Source: Limnohabitans sp. 2KL-1 | GTDB lineage: Bacteria > Pseudomonadota > Gammaproteobacteria > Burkholderiales > Burkholderiaceae_C | DNA length: 64,000 nucleotides | Reading direction: 5' to 3' | NCBI RefSeq assembly: GCF_003063435.1 | Contig: NZ_NESL01000003.1 | Location: 372,001-436,000, forward strand | Shown here: one piece after another, positions 35,614 through 43,118 of the stretch | Layout of the letters: every line of letters begins with the position of its first letter | Numbering within the stretch: position 1 is the first letter of the stretch | Made by a program: the position numbers and the translations under genes | The notes under the pieces: generated by a model | Told to the model about the DNA's origin: nothing | Databases searched by the model: none | The model's input: only the letters and a program-made list of their open reading frames with translations

Positions 35614-36960
35614 TCATCGGCGGCGTGCGTCTTGCGCACCGCTCCATCGCCCTTGACCCTGTGCGCAATCGAGGTAGGCGTCAACCAGCTTTGTCGGGTC
35701 ATGCATCAGGCGGTCTTTCCAGTCGCCCAGGCGCACCTGGCCTTCGACCAAGCCGCGCATCACGCCCACATGCTCGGTCCAGCCCACGCTGTTGCAGCCG
35801 ATCATCACATCGTCCTTGAACTGCAAGCTCAGGTGACGACCCGCAGCTTTGTCGGTCAGCACGGCCGACTGGCCATCGGCCACGCCTTCCCAGTTGCCAA
35901 AACTGGTGGAGATCAATCCCAGGGTGTCGAGCACGTTGATTTGTGTGACGCCTTTGAGTTCGGTCTTTTGGCCCAGCATGTTCAGCGCGGCCACGCGGGC
36001 CTGCTCGGCCGCGTTGGGCTGGATGGCGCTCACAATCGTTTTGCCGCTGACCATGTCAAACGCTTCGGCGCAGTCGCCTGCGGCGTAAATGCCGGGCACA
36101 TTGGTTTGCAGGTGCTGGTCGGTCAACACGCCTTGCAGGCAGGTGATACCGCTGTCCTTCAAAAAGCCAATCGCTGGGCGCACGCCAGTGGCGCTGATCA
36201 CCAGATCGGCCTCGACGGTTTGGCCGTTGGACAAGCGGACCTGCAGTGGGCCACCCGCTTCGTCAGAACCCAAGCCCACCGCTGAGGCCAGCTTACCGAG
36301 CAAGCCTTTTTCAGAGCCAGCACCTTGGCTGATGGCCTCGACCTTGGTGCCGGTGAACACCTGCACACCTTTGGCCTCGCACCAGTCGCGGATCATGCCG
36401 CCGGCCACCGGGCCCATCATGCGGGGCACCATGCGGTCACCCATCTCCACCACACTCAGCTTGACGCCGCGCGCGGCCAGCGCTTCCATGATGATGCAGC
36501 CAATGAAGCCTGCGCCCATTTGCAGCACACGGGCACCGGGCTTGGCCAGCGCCTGGATGGCCCGGGCGTCTTCCAGCGTCCAGCACGGGTGCACGCCGGG
36601 CAGGTCCATGCCCGCAATCGGCGGGCGCACGGGTTGAGAGCCGGTCGCGATCAACAACTTGTCAAAAGCCATCGACTGGCCGTTGTCCAGATGCACCGTT
36701 TTGCCTGCCGCGTCCACACGCGTCACCTTGGCCTTGACTTGCGTGATGCGCAAATCGTCAAAGTGGGTGGCGCTCTTGCGCAAGTAGGTGCCCTGTTCTT
36801 CGATGTTGCCAATCAACAGATAAGGGATGGCCATGCGCGAATAAGGCGCATCGGGCTCGTCACCCACCAGGGTGATGGTGTCGGCGGGGGCGTGTTTGCG
36901 CAGGGTCTCGGCGGCGATGACGCCTGCAGGGCCTGCGCCCAAGATGACGTGGTGGGTCAT
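35614..36960 (-). CDS. aorC: NAD(P)/FAD-dependent oxidoreductase, AorC-like electron-transfer subunit
   Basis: A 448-residue pyridine-nucleotide-disulfide-type oxidoreductase. The FAD motif HVILGAGPAGVIAAETLRK is at residues 3-21, the second dinucleotide motif VLQMGAGFIGCIIMEALAAR near 145, ISATGVRPAIGFL near 255 and GIYAAGDCAE near 290. In A. aromaticum AOR the corresponding FAD subunit transfers electrons between the Fe-S/tungsten subunits and NAD. It lies 111 bases after the catalytic subunit, separated by hairpins. The symbol is transferred by analogy. Confidence 0.82.
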   Translation of the reverse strand: MTHHVILGAGPAGVIAAETLRKHAPADTITLVGDEPDAPYSRMAIPYLLIGNIEEQGTYLRKSATHFDDLRITQVKAKVTRVDAAGKTVHLDNGQSMAFDKLLIATGSQPVRPPIAGMDLPGVHPCWTLEDARAIQALAKPGARVLQMGAGFIGCIIMEALAARGVKLSVVEMGDRMVPRMMGPVAGGMIRDWCEAKGVQVFTGTKVEAISQGAGSEKGLLGKLASAVGLGSDEAGGPLQVRLSNGQTVEADLVISATGVRPAIGFLKDSGITCLQGVLTDQHLQTNVPGIYAAGDCAEAFDMVSGKTIVSAIQPNAAEQARVAALNMLGQKTELKGVTQINVLDTLGLISTSFGNWEGVADGQSAVLTDKAAGRHLSLQFKDDVMIGCNSVGWTEHVGVMRGLVEGQVRLGDWKDRLMHDPTKLVDAYLDCAQGQGRWSGAQDARRR

Positions 36961-36983
36961 GAATCGGACTCCAGAAACAGGTA

Positions 36984-36999
36984 GCGGCCCGCAGGCCGC
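36984..36999. repeat. GC-rich hairpin between aorB- and aorC-like genes
   Basis: GCGGCC (36984-36989) pairs with GGCCGC (36994-36999) around the tetraloop CGCA. No T-run follows for the leftward transcript, so it is more likely a processing or stability element than a terminator. Confidence 0.5.
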
Positions 37000-37006
37000 T
37001 TGGATT

Positions 37007-37064
37007 CCTGTAGAAGCGCACCCCTACGGTGAAGGCTTCACGAGCAGGCGCTCGCTCCTACAGG
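37007..37064. repeat. REP-like palindromic element
   Basis: Outer arms CCTGTAGAAGCG (37007-37018) and CGCTCCTACAGG (37053-37064) match at 11 of 12 positions. The interior holds a second perfect palindrome, GTGAAG-G-CTTCAC (37029-37041). The composition (CCTACAGG, AGCGAGCGCCTGCTCG) is typical of bacterial REP elements. Other genomic copies cannot be checked from this window. Confidence 0.55.
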
Positions 37065-37071
37065 GGCAAGG

Positions 37072-38919
37072 TCACAAACCCAGACGTTCCCGGGTGGCCG
37101 ATGTCGGACGGCCTTCGCCATCCCAGCCGCGGGCGTCGTAGTACTTGGGCAGCATTTCATCCAACTTGCTGACCATGCCTTTGCCGGGGCCGGTTTTGGC
37201 GGCTTCGGTCATCAGGCGCTTGGGCAGGTTGTCGTCGGCCTTGGTGAAGCCGGCGGCGTTGTTGAAGTCGCGCTCCATGTTCCAGATGCGCTCGCCGATG
37301 TGGTTCAGGTGCTCCATGGTGAACTCTTCGCCGCAAGCGGCTTGCACCTGAGGGGCCACGTCAGCCAGTGTCCAGGCAAAGCTGGTGAACACGCAAATGC
37401 CGGCCGAGTCAAAAGCGGCTGTCGCATCTTGGAAGGCCTTGACCAACTCGGGCTTGCCTTCGTGCTCGGTGGGCTCGGTCTTGACCGGGATGCCCAGCAC
37501 TTCAGAGGCGATGGTGTAGCCGCGCAGGTGGCAAGCACCACGGTTGGATGTGGCATAGGCCAGGCCAATGCCCTGGATCACGCGGCCGTCATAGGCCGGG
37601 AACTCTTGGCCCTTGACGCTCATGGACAGATCGGGGTGGCCGTATTTGGCGGTCAGGCGCTTGGAGCCCATGCCAATTTCCTTGCCAAAACCGACGCCCT
37701 TGGCCGTCATGTCGACAAACTCGCACAGCGCTTCGGCCGAACCAAAGGGTGCTTCCACACCGATTTGCTCTTTGGTCAGCACGCCCATTTCGTACAGCTC
37801 CATGACGGCACCGATGGTGGCACCGAAGCTGATCGGGTCAAAGCCTTCTTCGTTGCAAATCATGTTGGCGTATTGCAGGGCTTCGAGGTCTTTCACGCCG
37901 TTGGCTGCGCCCAGCGCCCAGGCTGCTTCGTATTCCAGGCCGCCGTTGGCACCCCAGTACTCAGGCTTGTTCTTGACGGAGAAGTGGCCCTCGTCCATCT
38001 TGCTGATGCGGCCGCAGGCAATGGTGCAACCAAAACAGGCTTGGTTGGTCACCAGGTGCTTTTTGCCATCGGTCTCGCGGGGCGTGACCATGGCTTCGGC
38101 CGAGATGTCTTTGGCGCTTTCAAACTGCACGTCGCGGTGGTTACGTGTGGGCAAACCGCCCACTTCGTTGATCACGTTCATCAGCACCTGGGTGCCGTAA
38201 GCGGGCAGGCCCTGGCCCGTGACGGCGTTGTCGGCCAGCACCTTTTTGGCAGCCTTGGCCGCAGCCATGAAAGCCTTGGGGTTTTGCATGTTGCCCACGC
38301 CCTTGGTGCCGCGCACCGCAATGGCTTTGAGGTTTTTGCTGCCCATGACGGTGCCCACGCCCGAACGGCCGGCCGCACGGTGCAGGTCGTTCACCACGGC
38401 GGCATACAGCACGCCGTTTTCGCCGGCCTTGCCGATGCTCGACACGCGCAGCAATGGGTCTTGCAGACTGGATTTGAGGATTTCTTCGGTCTTCCAGACG
38501 CTTTGACCCCAGAGGTGGCCCGCGTCGCGCAACTCGACTTCGTCGTCGTTGATGTAGAGGTACACCGGCTTGGCCGCTGCGCCTTCAAAAATGACCATGT
38601 CCCAACCGGCCATTTTGAGCTCAGCGCCCCAATAACCACCTGAGTTGGAGCAAGCGATCGCCCCGGTCAGCGGGCTCTTGGTGATGACGGTGTAGCGGCC
38701 GCCAGTGGAGGCCATGGTGCCAGTCAGCGGACCTGTGGCCCAGATGAGTTTGTTGTCAGCCGACAAAGGATCGACTTTGGGGTCAATCTCGCTGATCAAG
38801 TATTTGCTGCCCAGACCGCGTGAGCCGAGGTAAGCCTTGGCCCACTCCATGTTCAGCGGTTCAGATTTGACGGTGCCAGCCGTGAGGTTGACGCGGAGGA
38901 TTTTTCCAGCCCAAGACAT
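37072..38919 (-). CDS. aorB: Tungsten-type aldehyde:ferredoxin oxidoreductase, catalytic subunit
   Basis: A 615-residue AOR-family protein that would oxidise aldehydes to acids at a bis-tungstopterin site. The N-terminal domain starts MSWAGKILRVNLTAGTVKSE. The pterin-binding region ATGPLTGTMASTGGRYTVIT is at about residues 62-81. The [4Fe-4S] ligands begin with ACFGCTIACGR near 299-309, and a distal Cys lies in the C-terminal third. The gene is 28 bases downstream of the ferredoxin-like gene. Adjacent tungstate uptake genes favour tungsten over molybdenum. Substrate range is unknown. Confidence 0.92.
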   Translation of the reverse strand: MSWAGKILRVNLTAGTVKSEPLNMEWAKAYLGSRGLGSKYLISEIDPKVDPLSADNKLIWATGPLTGTMASTGGRYTVITKSPLTGAIACSNSGGYWGAELKMAGWDMVIFEGAAAKPVYLYINDDEVELRDAGHLWGQSVWKTEEILKSSLQDPLLRVSSIGKAGENGVLYAAVVNDLHRAAGRSGVGTVMGSKNLKAIAVRGTKGVGNMQNPKAFMAAAKAAKKVLADNAVTGQGLPAYGTQVLMNVINEVGGLPTRNHRDVQFESAKDISAEAMVTPRETDGKKHLVTNQACFGCTIACGRISKMDEGHFSVKNKPEYWGANGGLEYEAAWALGAANGVKDLEALQYANMICNEEGFDPISFGATIGAVMELYEMGVLTKEQIGVEAPFGSAEALCEFVDMTAKGVGFGKEIGMGSKRLTAKYGHPDLSMSVKGQEFPAYDGRVIQGIGLAYATSNRGACHLRGYTIASEVLGIPVKTEPTEHEGKPELVKAFQDATAAFDSAGICVFTSFAWTLADVAPQVQAACGEEFTMEHLNHIGERIWNMERDFNNAAGFTKADDNLPKRLMTEAAKTGPGKGMVSKLDEMLPKYYDARGWDGEGRPTSATRERLGL

Positions 38920-38947
38920 ATGTGTGCTCCTTCAGTGGGTTGGGGGA

Positions 38948-39424
38948 TCAGGCGGCGCTGGGCTGATTGCCCAACTTATCGGCCCACTGCTTCATCTTGT
39001 CGATGCCGGTCCAGTTGGCGTCCACAAAGGTGATGGCGCCGGTCGGGCAGGCGTCGGCACAGGCCGGGTCGCCACCGCACAGGTCGCACTTTTGCACCTT
39101 GCCGGTTTCCTGCACGTAGTTGATGGTGCCGAACGGGCAGGCGATGGTGCAGACTTTGCAGCCCACGCAGGTGGATTCGTTGACCACTTTGGCACCGGTG
39201 GCTTTGTCCACGGTGATGGCTTCCACAGGGCAGGCATGCAGGCACCAGGCTTCGTCACACTGGGTGCAGGTGTAGGGCACTTTTTTGCCGGTGTGGTGGA
39301 AGTCGAACACCTTGATGCGCGATTTGGACGTGGCGTATGTGCCGTAGTTCTCGAAAGAACAGGCCATTTCGCACTGCAAACAGCCGGTACATTTGTCCGG
39401 GTTGATGTGCAGGACTTTCTGCAT
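38948..39424 (-). CDS. aorA: 4Fe-4S ferredoxin-like electron-transfer subunit of AOR
   Basis: A 158-residue polyferredoxin with four cysteine clusters: CTGCLQCEMAC (residues 12-22), CTQCDEAWCLHACP (about 53-66), CVGCKVCTIACP (about 86-97) and CDLCGGDPACADACP (about 112-126). These ligate four [4Fe-4S] clusters in the style of DmsB/HycB proteins. As first gene of the leftward operon it matches AorA, the electron-conducting small subunit of the A. aromaticum enzyme. AGGAG precedes the ATG. Confidence 0.88.
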   Translation of the reverse strand: MQKVLHINPDKCTGCLQCEMACSFENYGTYATSKSRIKVFDFHHTGKKVPYTCTQCDEAWCLHACPVEAITVDKATGAKVVNESTCVGCKVCTIACPFGTINYVQETGKVQKCDLCGGDPACADACPTGAITFVDANWTGIDKMKQWADKLGNQPSAA

Positions 39425-39522
39425 GTGGATCTCCTGTGATGTGGCGGACTGTTCAAGCCCGCGCTTATGAATCAGAATGCATAGCCATTGTTGATGCCCG
39501 CCCCTGCAAACCGATGCGGATT

Positions 39523-39543
39523 AACCCTAGGTTTGGCAGGGTT
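39523..39543. promoter_or_regulatory. Inverted repeat AACCCT-N9-AGGGTT in the aor/regulator divergent region
   Basis: The two 6-bp arms (39523-39528 and 39538-39543) lie 98 bases from the aorA start and 36 bases from the regulator start. Fis-type HTH activators bind such dyads upstream of target promoters. No sigma-54 -24/-12 element was found on either strand here. The binding protein is inferred. Confidence 0.35.
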
Positions 39544-39578
39544 GGCTTCAAAAATTCTCAGCTTGATACACACCTGAC

Positions 39579-40718
39579 ATGTCCCTGACCTCCTTTTCCG
39601 GTGACCGCCTCGACCGCATTGCACAAGCCCGCGAACTGGTTTTTCAGGGGCGCTGCGTTGCCCTGGGCACAGGCGCATCGGCCACGGGTGTTTCACCCTG
39701 GATTGCCCAGTCCTGGCAGCGCTGCCTGGGCATGGGCCTGCAGCCGGGCCAGCCGGTGGGCTTTGAGGCCATCTCGGCCCAGCACATGCGACGCGTGCAG
39801 GAGGCCAGCCGTCCGCTGGTGCAAGCAGCCCAGCCGGTGCTGGTGGAGCTGGCCAGGGCCATTGCCGACATCCGCTACTTCGCCATCCTGACCAATGCCG
39901 ACGGCATCGTCGTCGATGTGCATGGCCCGGTAGACCGGCAGGACCGCCGAGCCGAGGTGATCGCCCGTGTGGGGGTGGACTTGTCCGAAAAAGCCGTGGG
40001 CACCACCGCCATCAGCGCCGCCCTGAACGAACTGCAGCCGGTATGGCTGCACCGGGGAGAGCACTTTTTCCAGGACAACAGCGCCTACAGTTGCGCTGGC
40101 GCACCAGTGTTCGGTCCCGATGGGTTTTGCGCAGGGATGCTCGACTTGACCGGCATTGAAACCACCGAGCGCCCCGCCCTGAAACACCTGGTGCGTCGCT
40201 CGGCCCGCAGCATCGAAAACAGCTGGCTGCTGTCCACCGCACACACCCTGGTGCTGCGCCTGAACTGGCCCGGTAACCAGCCCGGCGACGACAGCGACGG
40301 CTTGCTCACACTCGACAGCGATGGCCACGTCATGGGAGCCAATCCGACTGCACGGCAAATGCTGTCTTTGTCACCCGCGACGCACGGCCAAACGCTGCAC
40401 GCGAGCGACGTATTTGCCTCGCCCTGGGAAAGCTTGTTCGATGCCGCCAGCCGCAGGGGTCACACCCAGGAACTGCCGTTGTGGTCCGGCCTGCGTTTAC
40501 AAACTCAAGCCTTGCGTCCAGGGAACTCGGCCGCAGCGGCCCAGCCCGCAGCGCCGATGCATCGGACAGGCGTCACACCCAAGCCCCTCAAGGACGTGCA
40601 GACCGACATGATCCGCGAGGCCGTGAACCAGGCACGCGGCAACGTGGCCGAAGCAGCGCGCGCCCTGGGCATCAGCCGCGCCACGGTTTACCGCAAGCTG
40701 GGTGTGCCCAAAAGTTGA
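39579..40718 (+). CDS. AcoR-like transcriptional regulator (GAF domain plus Fis-type HTH, no AAA+ domain)
   Basis: A 379-residue protein. It starts with the AcoR-type N terminus (RIAQARELVFQGR, then ISQSW-like VSPWIAQSWQRC), followed by a GAF-like sensor at about 70-210 (VGVDLSEKAVGTTAISAALN). A PAS-like segment (LLTLDSDGHVMGANPTARQM) follows at about 242-290. The C terminus is a Fis-type HTH (NVAEAARALGISRATVYRKL). The AAA+ ATPase domain that normally sits between sensor and HTH is absent, with no GAFTGA motif. It diverges from the aor operon and probably controls it in response to an aldehyde or related compound. Confidence 0.85.
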   Translation: MSLTSFSGDRLDRIAQARELVFQGRCVALGTGASATGVSPWIAQSWQRCLGMGLQPGQPVGFEAISAQHMRRVQEASRPLVQAAQPVLVELARAIADIRYFAILTNADGIVVDVHGPVDRQDRRAEVIARVGVDLSEKAVGTTAISAALNELQPVWLHRGEHFFQDNSAYSCAGAPVFGPDGFCAGMLDLTGIETTERPALKHLVRRSARSIENSWLLSTAHTLVLRLNWPGNQPGDDSDGLLTLDSDGHVMGANPTARQMLSLSPATHGQTLHASDVFASPWESLFDAASRRGHTQELPLWSGLRLQTQALRPGNSAAAAQPAAPMHRTGVTPKPLKDVQTDMIREAVNQARGNVAEAARALGISRATVYRKLGVPKS

Positions 40719-41534
40719 TCATTGGCCCGCGTTCGGGAAGAACAGCTGCTGGCCGCCGATTTTGTAATCGGCAATCGTGGCCTGACCTGCAGCCGAAGTG
40801 ATCCAATCCACAAATTTCTGCGCATCGGCCTGTTTGACGTGCGCGTGCTTGGCGGGGTTGACCACCATCACACCATATTGGTTGAACAAGCGCTTGTCCC
40901 CTTCCACCAGAATCGCCAGATCAGCGCGGTTTTTGAAATTCAGCCAAGTGGCACGGTCGGCCAGCACATACGCGCCCGAGGATGCGGCGATGTTCAAAGC
41001 CGGGCCCATGCCGCAGCCGCATTCCTTGTAGCCGCCGCCTTTTTTCTCGGCCAAATTGGCCATCTTCCAAAAGCGCAATTCGGCGGCATGGGTGCCACTC
41101 TTGTCACCGCGCGACACAAACGCTGTGTTGCTGGCAGACAGCTTGGCCAAAGCCGCCACGATGTCCTGGCCACGGGCAGCCGCCGGGTCGGCCTTGGGGC
41201 CAATCAGCACAAAGTCGTTGTACATCACAGGCAAGCGTTTCAGGCCAAAGCCATCGGCGACAAACTTTTCCTCGGCCGCCTGGTCGTGCACAAACACCAC
41301 ATCGGCGTCACCGCGACGGGCCATGTCCAGCGCTTGACCGGTGCCCAGCGCCACCACCTTCACATCCAACCCGCTGGCTTTTCTGAACGCAGGCAACAAC
41401 TGGGCAAACAAGCCCGATTGCTCGGTCGAGGTGGTGGAAGACATCACGATGGATGGGGCCTGGGCCCAAACCGAGCTGCTGGCGAAAACAGCGCACAACA
41501 GGACGCGACGGGTGAATGCAAATTTGAAAGTCAT
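40719..41534 (-). CDS. tupA: Tungstate-binding protein, TupA-like
   Basis: A 271-residue periplasmic oxyanion-binding protein with a signal peptide (MTFKFAFTRRVLLCAVFASS, cleaved after VWAQA). The TupA hallmark VMSSTTSTEQSGL follows near residue 30, and the SRGDKSGTHAAELRFWK binding loop lies near 140. TupA selects tungstate over molybdate in known systems. It ends directly against the convergent regulator stop (0-base gap) and overlaps tupC by 4 bases. Substrate choice is inferred from the family and the neighbouring AOR. Confidence 0.87.
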   Translation of the reverse strand: MTFKFAFTRRVLLCAVFASSSVWAQAPSIVMSSTTSTEQSGLFAQLLPAFRKASGLDVKVVALGTGQALDMARRGDADVVFVHDQAAEEKFVADGFGLKRLPVMYNDFVLIGPKADPAAARGQDIVAALAKLSASNTAFVSRGDKSGTHAAELRFWKMANLAEKKGGGYKECGCGMGPALNIAASSGAYVLADRATWLNFKNRADLAILVEGDKRLFNQYGVMVVNPAKHAHVKQADAQKFVDWITSAAGQATIADYKIGGQQLFFPNAGQ

Positions 41535-42253
41535 GAAAGTTCTCCCTGAACAAAAGCATGGGCTGCTGGGCTGTGGTCAGACAGCTTCGCCGCGTCAAAA
41601 AAATCAGCCACTGGTAAATCGGCCAAGACGCGGCCGCCCTCGAGGTAAACAACGCGGGTGGCCAGGCGCTTGACCTGACCGAGGTTGTGACTGGCCCAGA
41701 TCAGGGTCAAGGCACGGTCCAGGCCATTCGCAAAATCCGCCATCAAGGCCTCAACCTCGCGTTTGGCGTGCGGGTCCAGGCTGGCGGTGGGCTCGTCCAG
41801 CAGCAACACATCGGGCTGACGGCCCCAGGCGCGGGCCATGGCCAAGCGCTGCTGTTGTCCGCCCGACAATTGCCGCCCGCCTTGATGGGCCACAGCACTC
41901 AGGCCCACGCGCTGCAAGGCGGTGATGGCAAGCGCCTTGGCCTGCGCCCAGCCCAGACCCTGCGTGCGGTCCAGCCAAAGGCCCAGTGCCACGTTGTGCA
42001 GTGCCGACATGCGCAGCAAATGCGGCCTTTGAAACAGCATGGCCTGGCGCAACACCGGATGCCGCTCGACATGGCCCTGGGCAGGATGCAACAAGCCATG
42101 CACGGTGCGCAGCAAGGTGCTCTTGCCCGAGCCGTTGGAGCCGACCAGGGCCACACGCTCGCCGGGCTGAATGACCAAATTGACCCGCTTGAGGGCCTCC
42201 ACCGGGCCCAAACGCACCGACACATCGTGCAACTGAACAACGGCCGATGTCAT
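41531..42253 (-). CDS. tupC: Tungstate ABC transporter ATP-binding protein, TupC-like
   Basis: A 240-residue ABC ATPase. Walker A GSNGSGKST is near residue 37, the signature LSGGQQQRLAMARAWG near 130 and Walker B DVLLLDEPTASLDPHAK near 150. The ATG at 42251-42253 shares one base with the tupB stop (TGATG); a GTG one codon earlier is possible. It powers the TupB permease dimer. Confidence 0.88.
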   Translation of the reverse strand: MTSAVVQLHDVSVRLGPVEALKRVNLVIQPGERVALVGSNGSGKSTLLRTVHGLLHPAQGHVERHPVLRQAMLFQRPHLLRMSALHNVALGLWLDRTQGLGWAQAKALAITALQRVGLSAVAHQGGRQLSGGQQQRLAMARAWGRQPDVLLLDEPTASLDPHAKREVEALMADFANGLDRALTLIWASHNLGQVKRLATRVVYLEGGRVLADLPVADFFDAAKLSDHSPAAHAFVQGELS

Positions 42254-42990
42254 CACGCGACCCAGCCTTTGGGCGCGGCCAAGCGGCTGCCCTGACGTTT
42301 TTCACCCCAACGGCGCAAACCCGCCACCACCGCGTTGAGCAACAGCACCACCACCAGCAAGACCAGGCCCAGGCCCAGCGCCAGCGGCAAATCGCCCTTG
42401 CTGGTTTCGAGTGCAATGGCCGTGGTCATGACGCGTGTGAACCCGTCGATGTTGCCGCCCACGATCATCACCGCACCCACTTCGGAAATCGCCCGCCCGA
42501 AAGCCGCCACGCCGATCGTGAGCAAGGCCAGCCGCTCGTCCCAAGCCAGCAACATCCCGCGCAACCAAGGCCCTGCACCCAGAGAGGCCCATTGCTCGCC
42601 GTGCTGACGCTCCACGTCTTCGACCACCTGCCGCGTGAGCGCCGTGACCACCGGCACCACCAGAATGACCTGCGCCACCACCATGGCCTTGAAGCTGAAC
42701 AACCAACCCAGAAAACCCAAAGGCCCGGTGCGCGAGAGCAGTAAATACACCACCAACCCCACCACCACCGAGGGCAGCGCCAGCAAAGTGTTCAAGCCGA
42801 CCAGCACCGCGCCGCGCCCCGCAAAACGCGACACGGCCAGCCAAGCGCCCAGCACCACGCCCAGGCCGTAGGCGAGCAGGCAGGCCGTGGCGCTGACGGC
42901 CAAAGACCGCATCACCACCGTCCAAAGTGCGGGGTCGAAAGAAGCAATGAGCGCCAGAGCGGTGCCCAAGCTGTCGGAGAAGGTGTTCAT
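42253..42990 (-). CDS. tupB: Tungstate ABC transporter permease, TupB-like
   Basis: A 245-residue inner-membrane permease with about five to six transmembrane helices. The EAA-type loop is seen as LGAGPWLRGMLLAWDERLAL and the following GRAISEVGAVMIVGGNIDGF is strongly conserved in TupB/CysT-like permeases. It is the first gene of the tupBCA operon, transcribed leftward and divergent from the ModE-like regulator. Confidence 0.88.
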   Translation of the reverse strand: MNTFSDSLGTALALIASFDPALWTVVMRSLAVSATACLLAYGLGVVLGAWLAVSRFAGRGAVLVGLNTLLALPSVVVGLVVYLLLSRTGPLGFLGWLFSFKAMVVAQVILVVPVVTALTRQVVEDVERQHGEQWASLGAGPWLRGMLLAWDERLALLTIGVAAFGRAISEVGAVMIVGGNIDGFTRVMTTAIALETSKGDLPLALGLGLVLLVVVLLLNAVVAGLRRWGEKRQGSRLAAPKGWVA

Positions 42991-43023
42991 AAAGTTGTGG
43001 CTGATGCTAACGGACGAAAGAAG

Positions 43024-43038
43024 CCCTTCAGATAAGGG
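43024..43038. promoter_or_regulatory. Dyad CCCTT-N5-AAGGG between tupB and the ModE-like gene
   Basis: CCCTT (43024-43028) and AAGGG (43034-43038) form a short inverted repeat in the 128-base divergent region. A second pair, CGGAC (43011-43015) and GTCCG (43041-43045), flanks it with a slightly different centre. It is a candidate binding site for the adjacent oxyanion-responsive regulator. Evidence is limited to symmetry and position. Confidence 0.3.
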
Positions 43039-43118
43039 ATGTCCGCTATGAAATCATTTGCATACGCTGCGCGTGTTGTGCCCTGGCACCTGTTGCAGAT
43101 TGAGGCAAACTCCAGCCT

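Noticed and set aside
39425..39578. Sigma-54 promoter for the aor operon, expected from an AcoR-like regulator
   Set aside because: No GG-N10-GC element with a plausible TGGCAC/TTGC context on either strand, and the regulator lacks the AAA+ domain.
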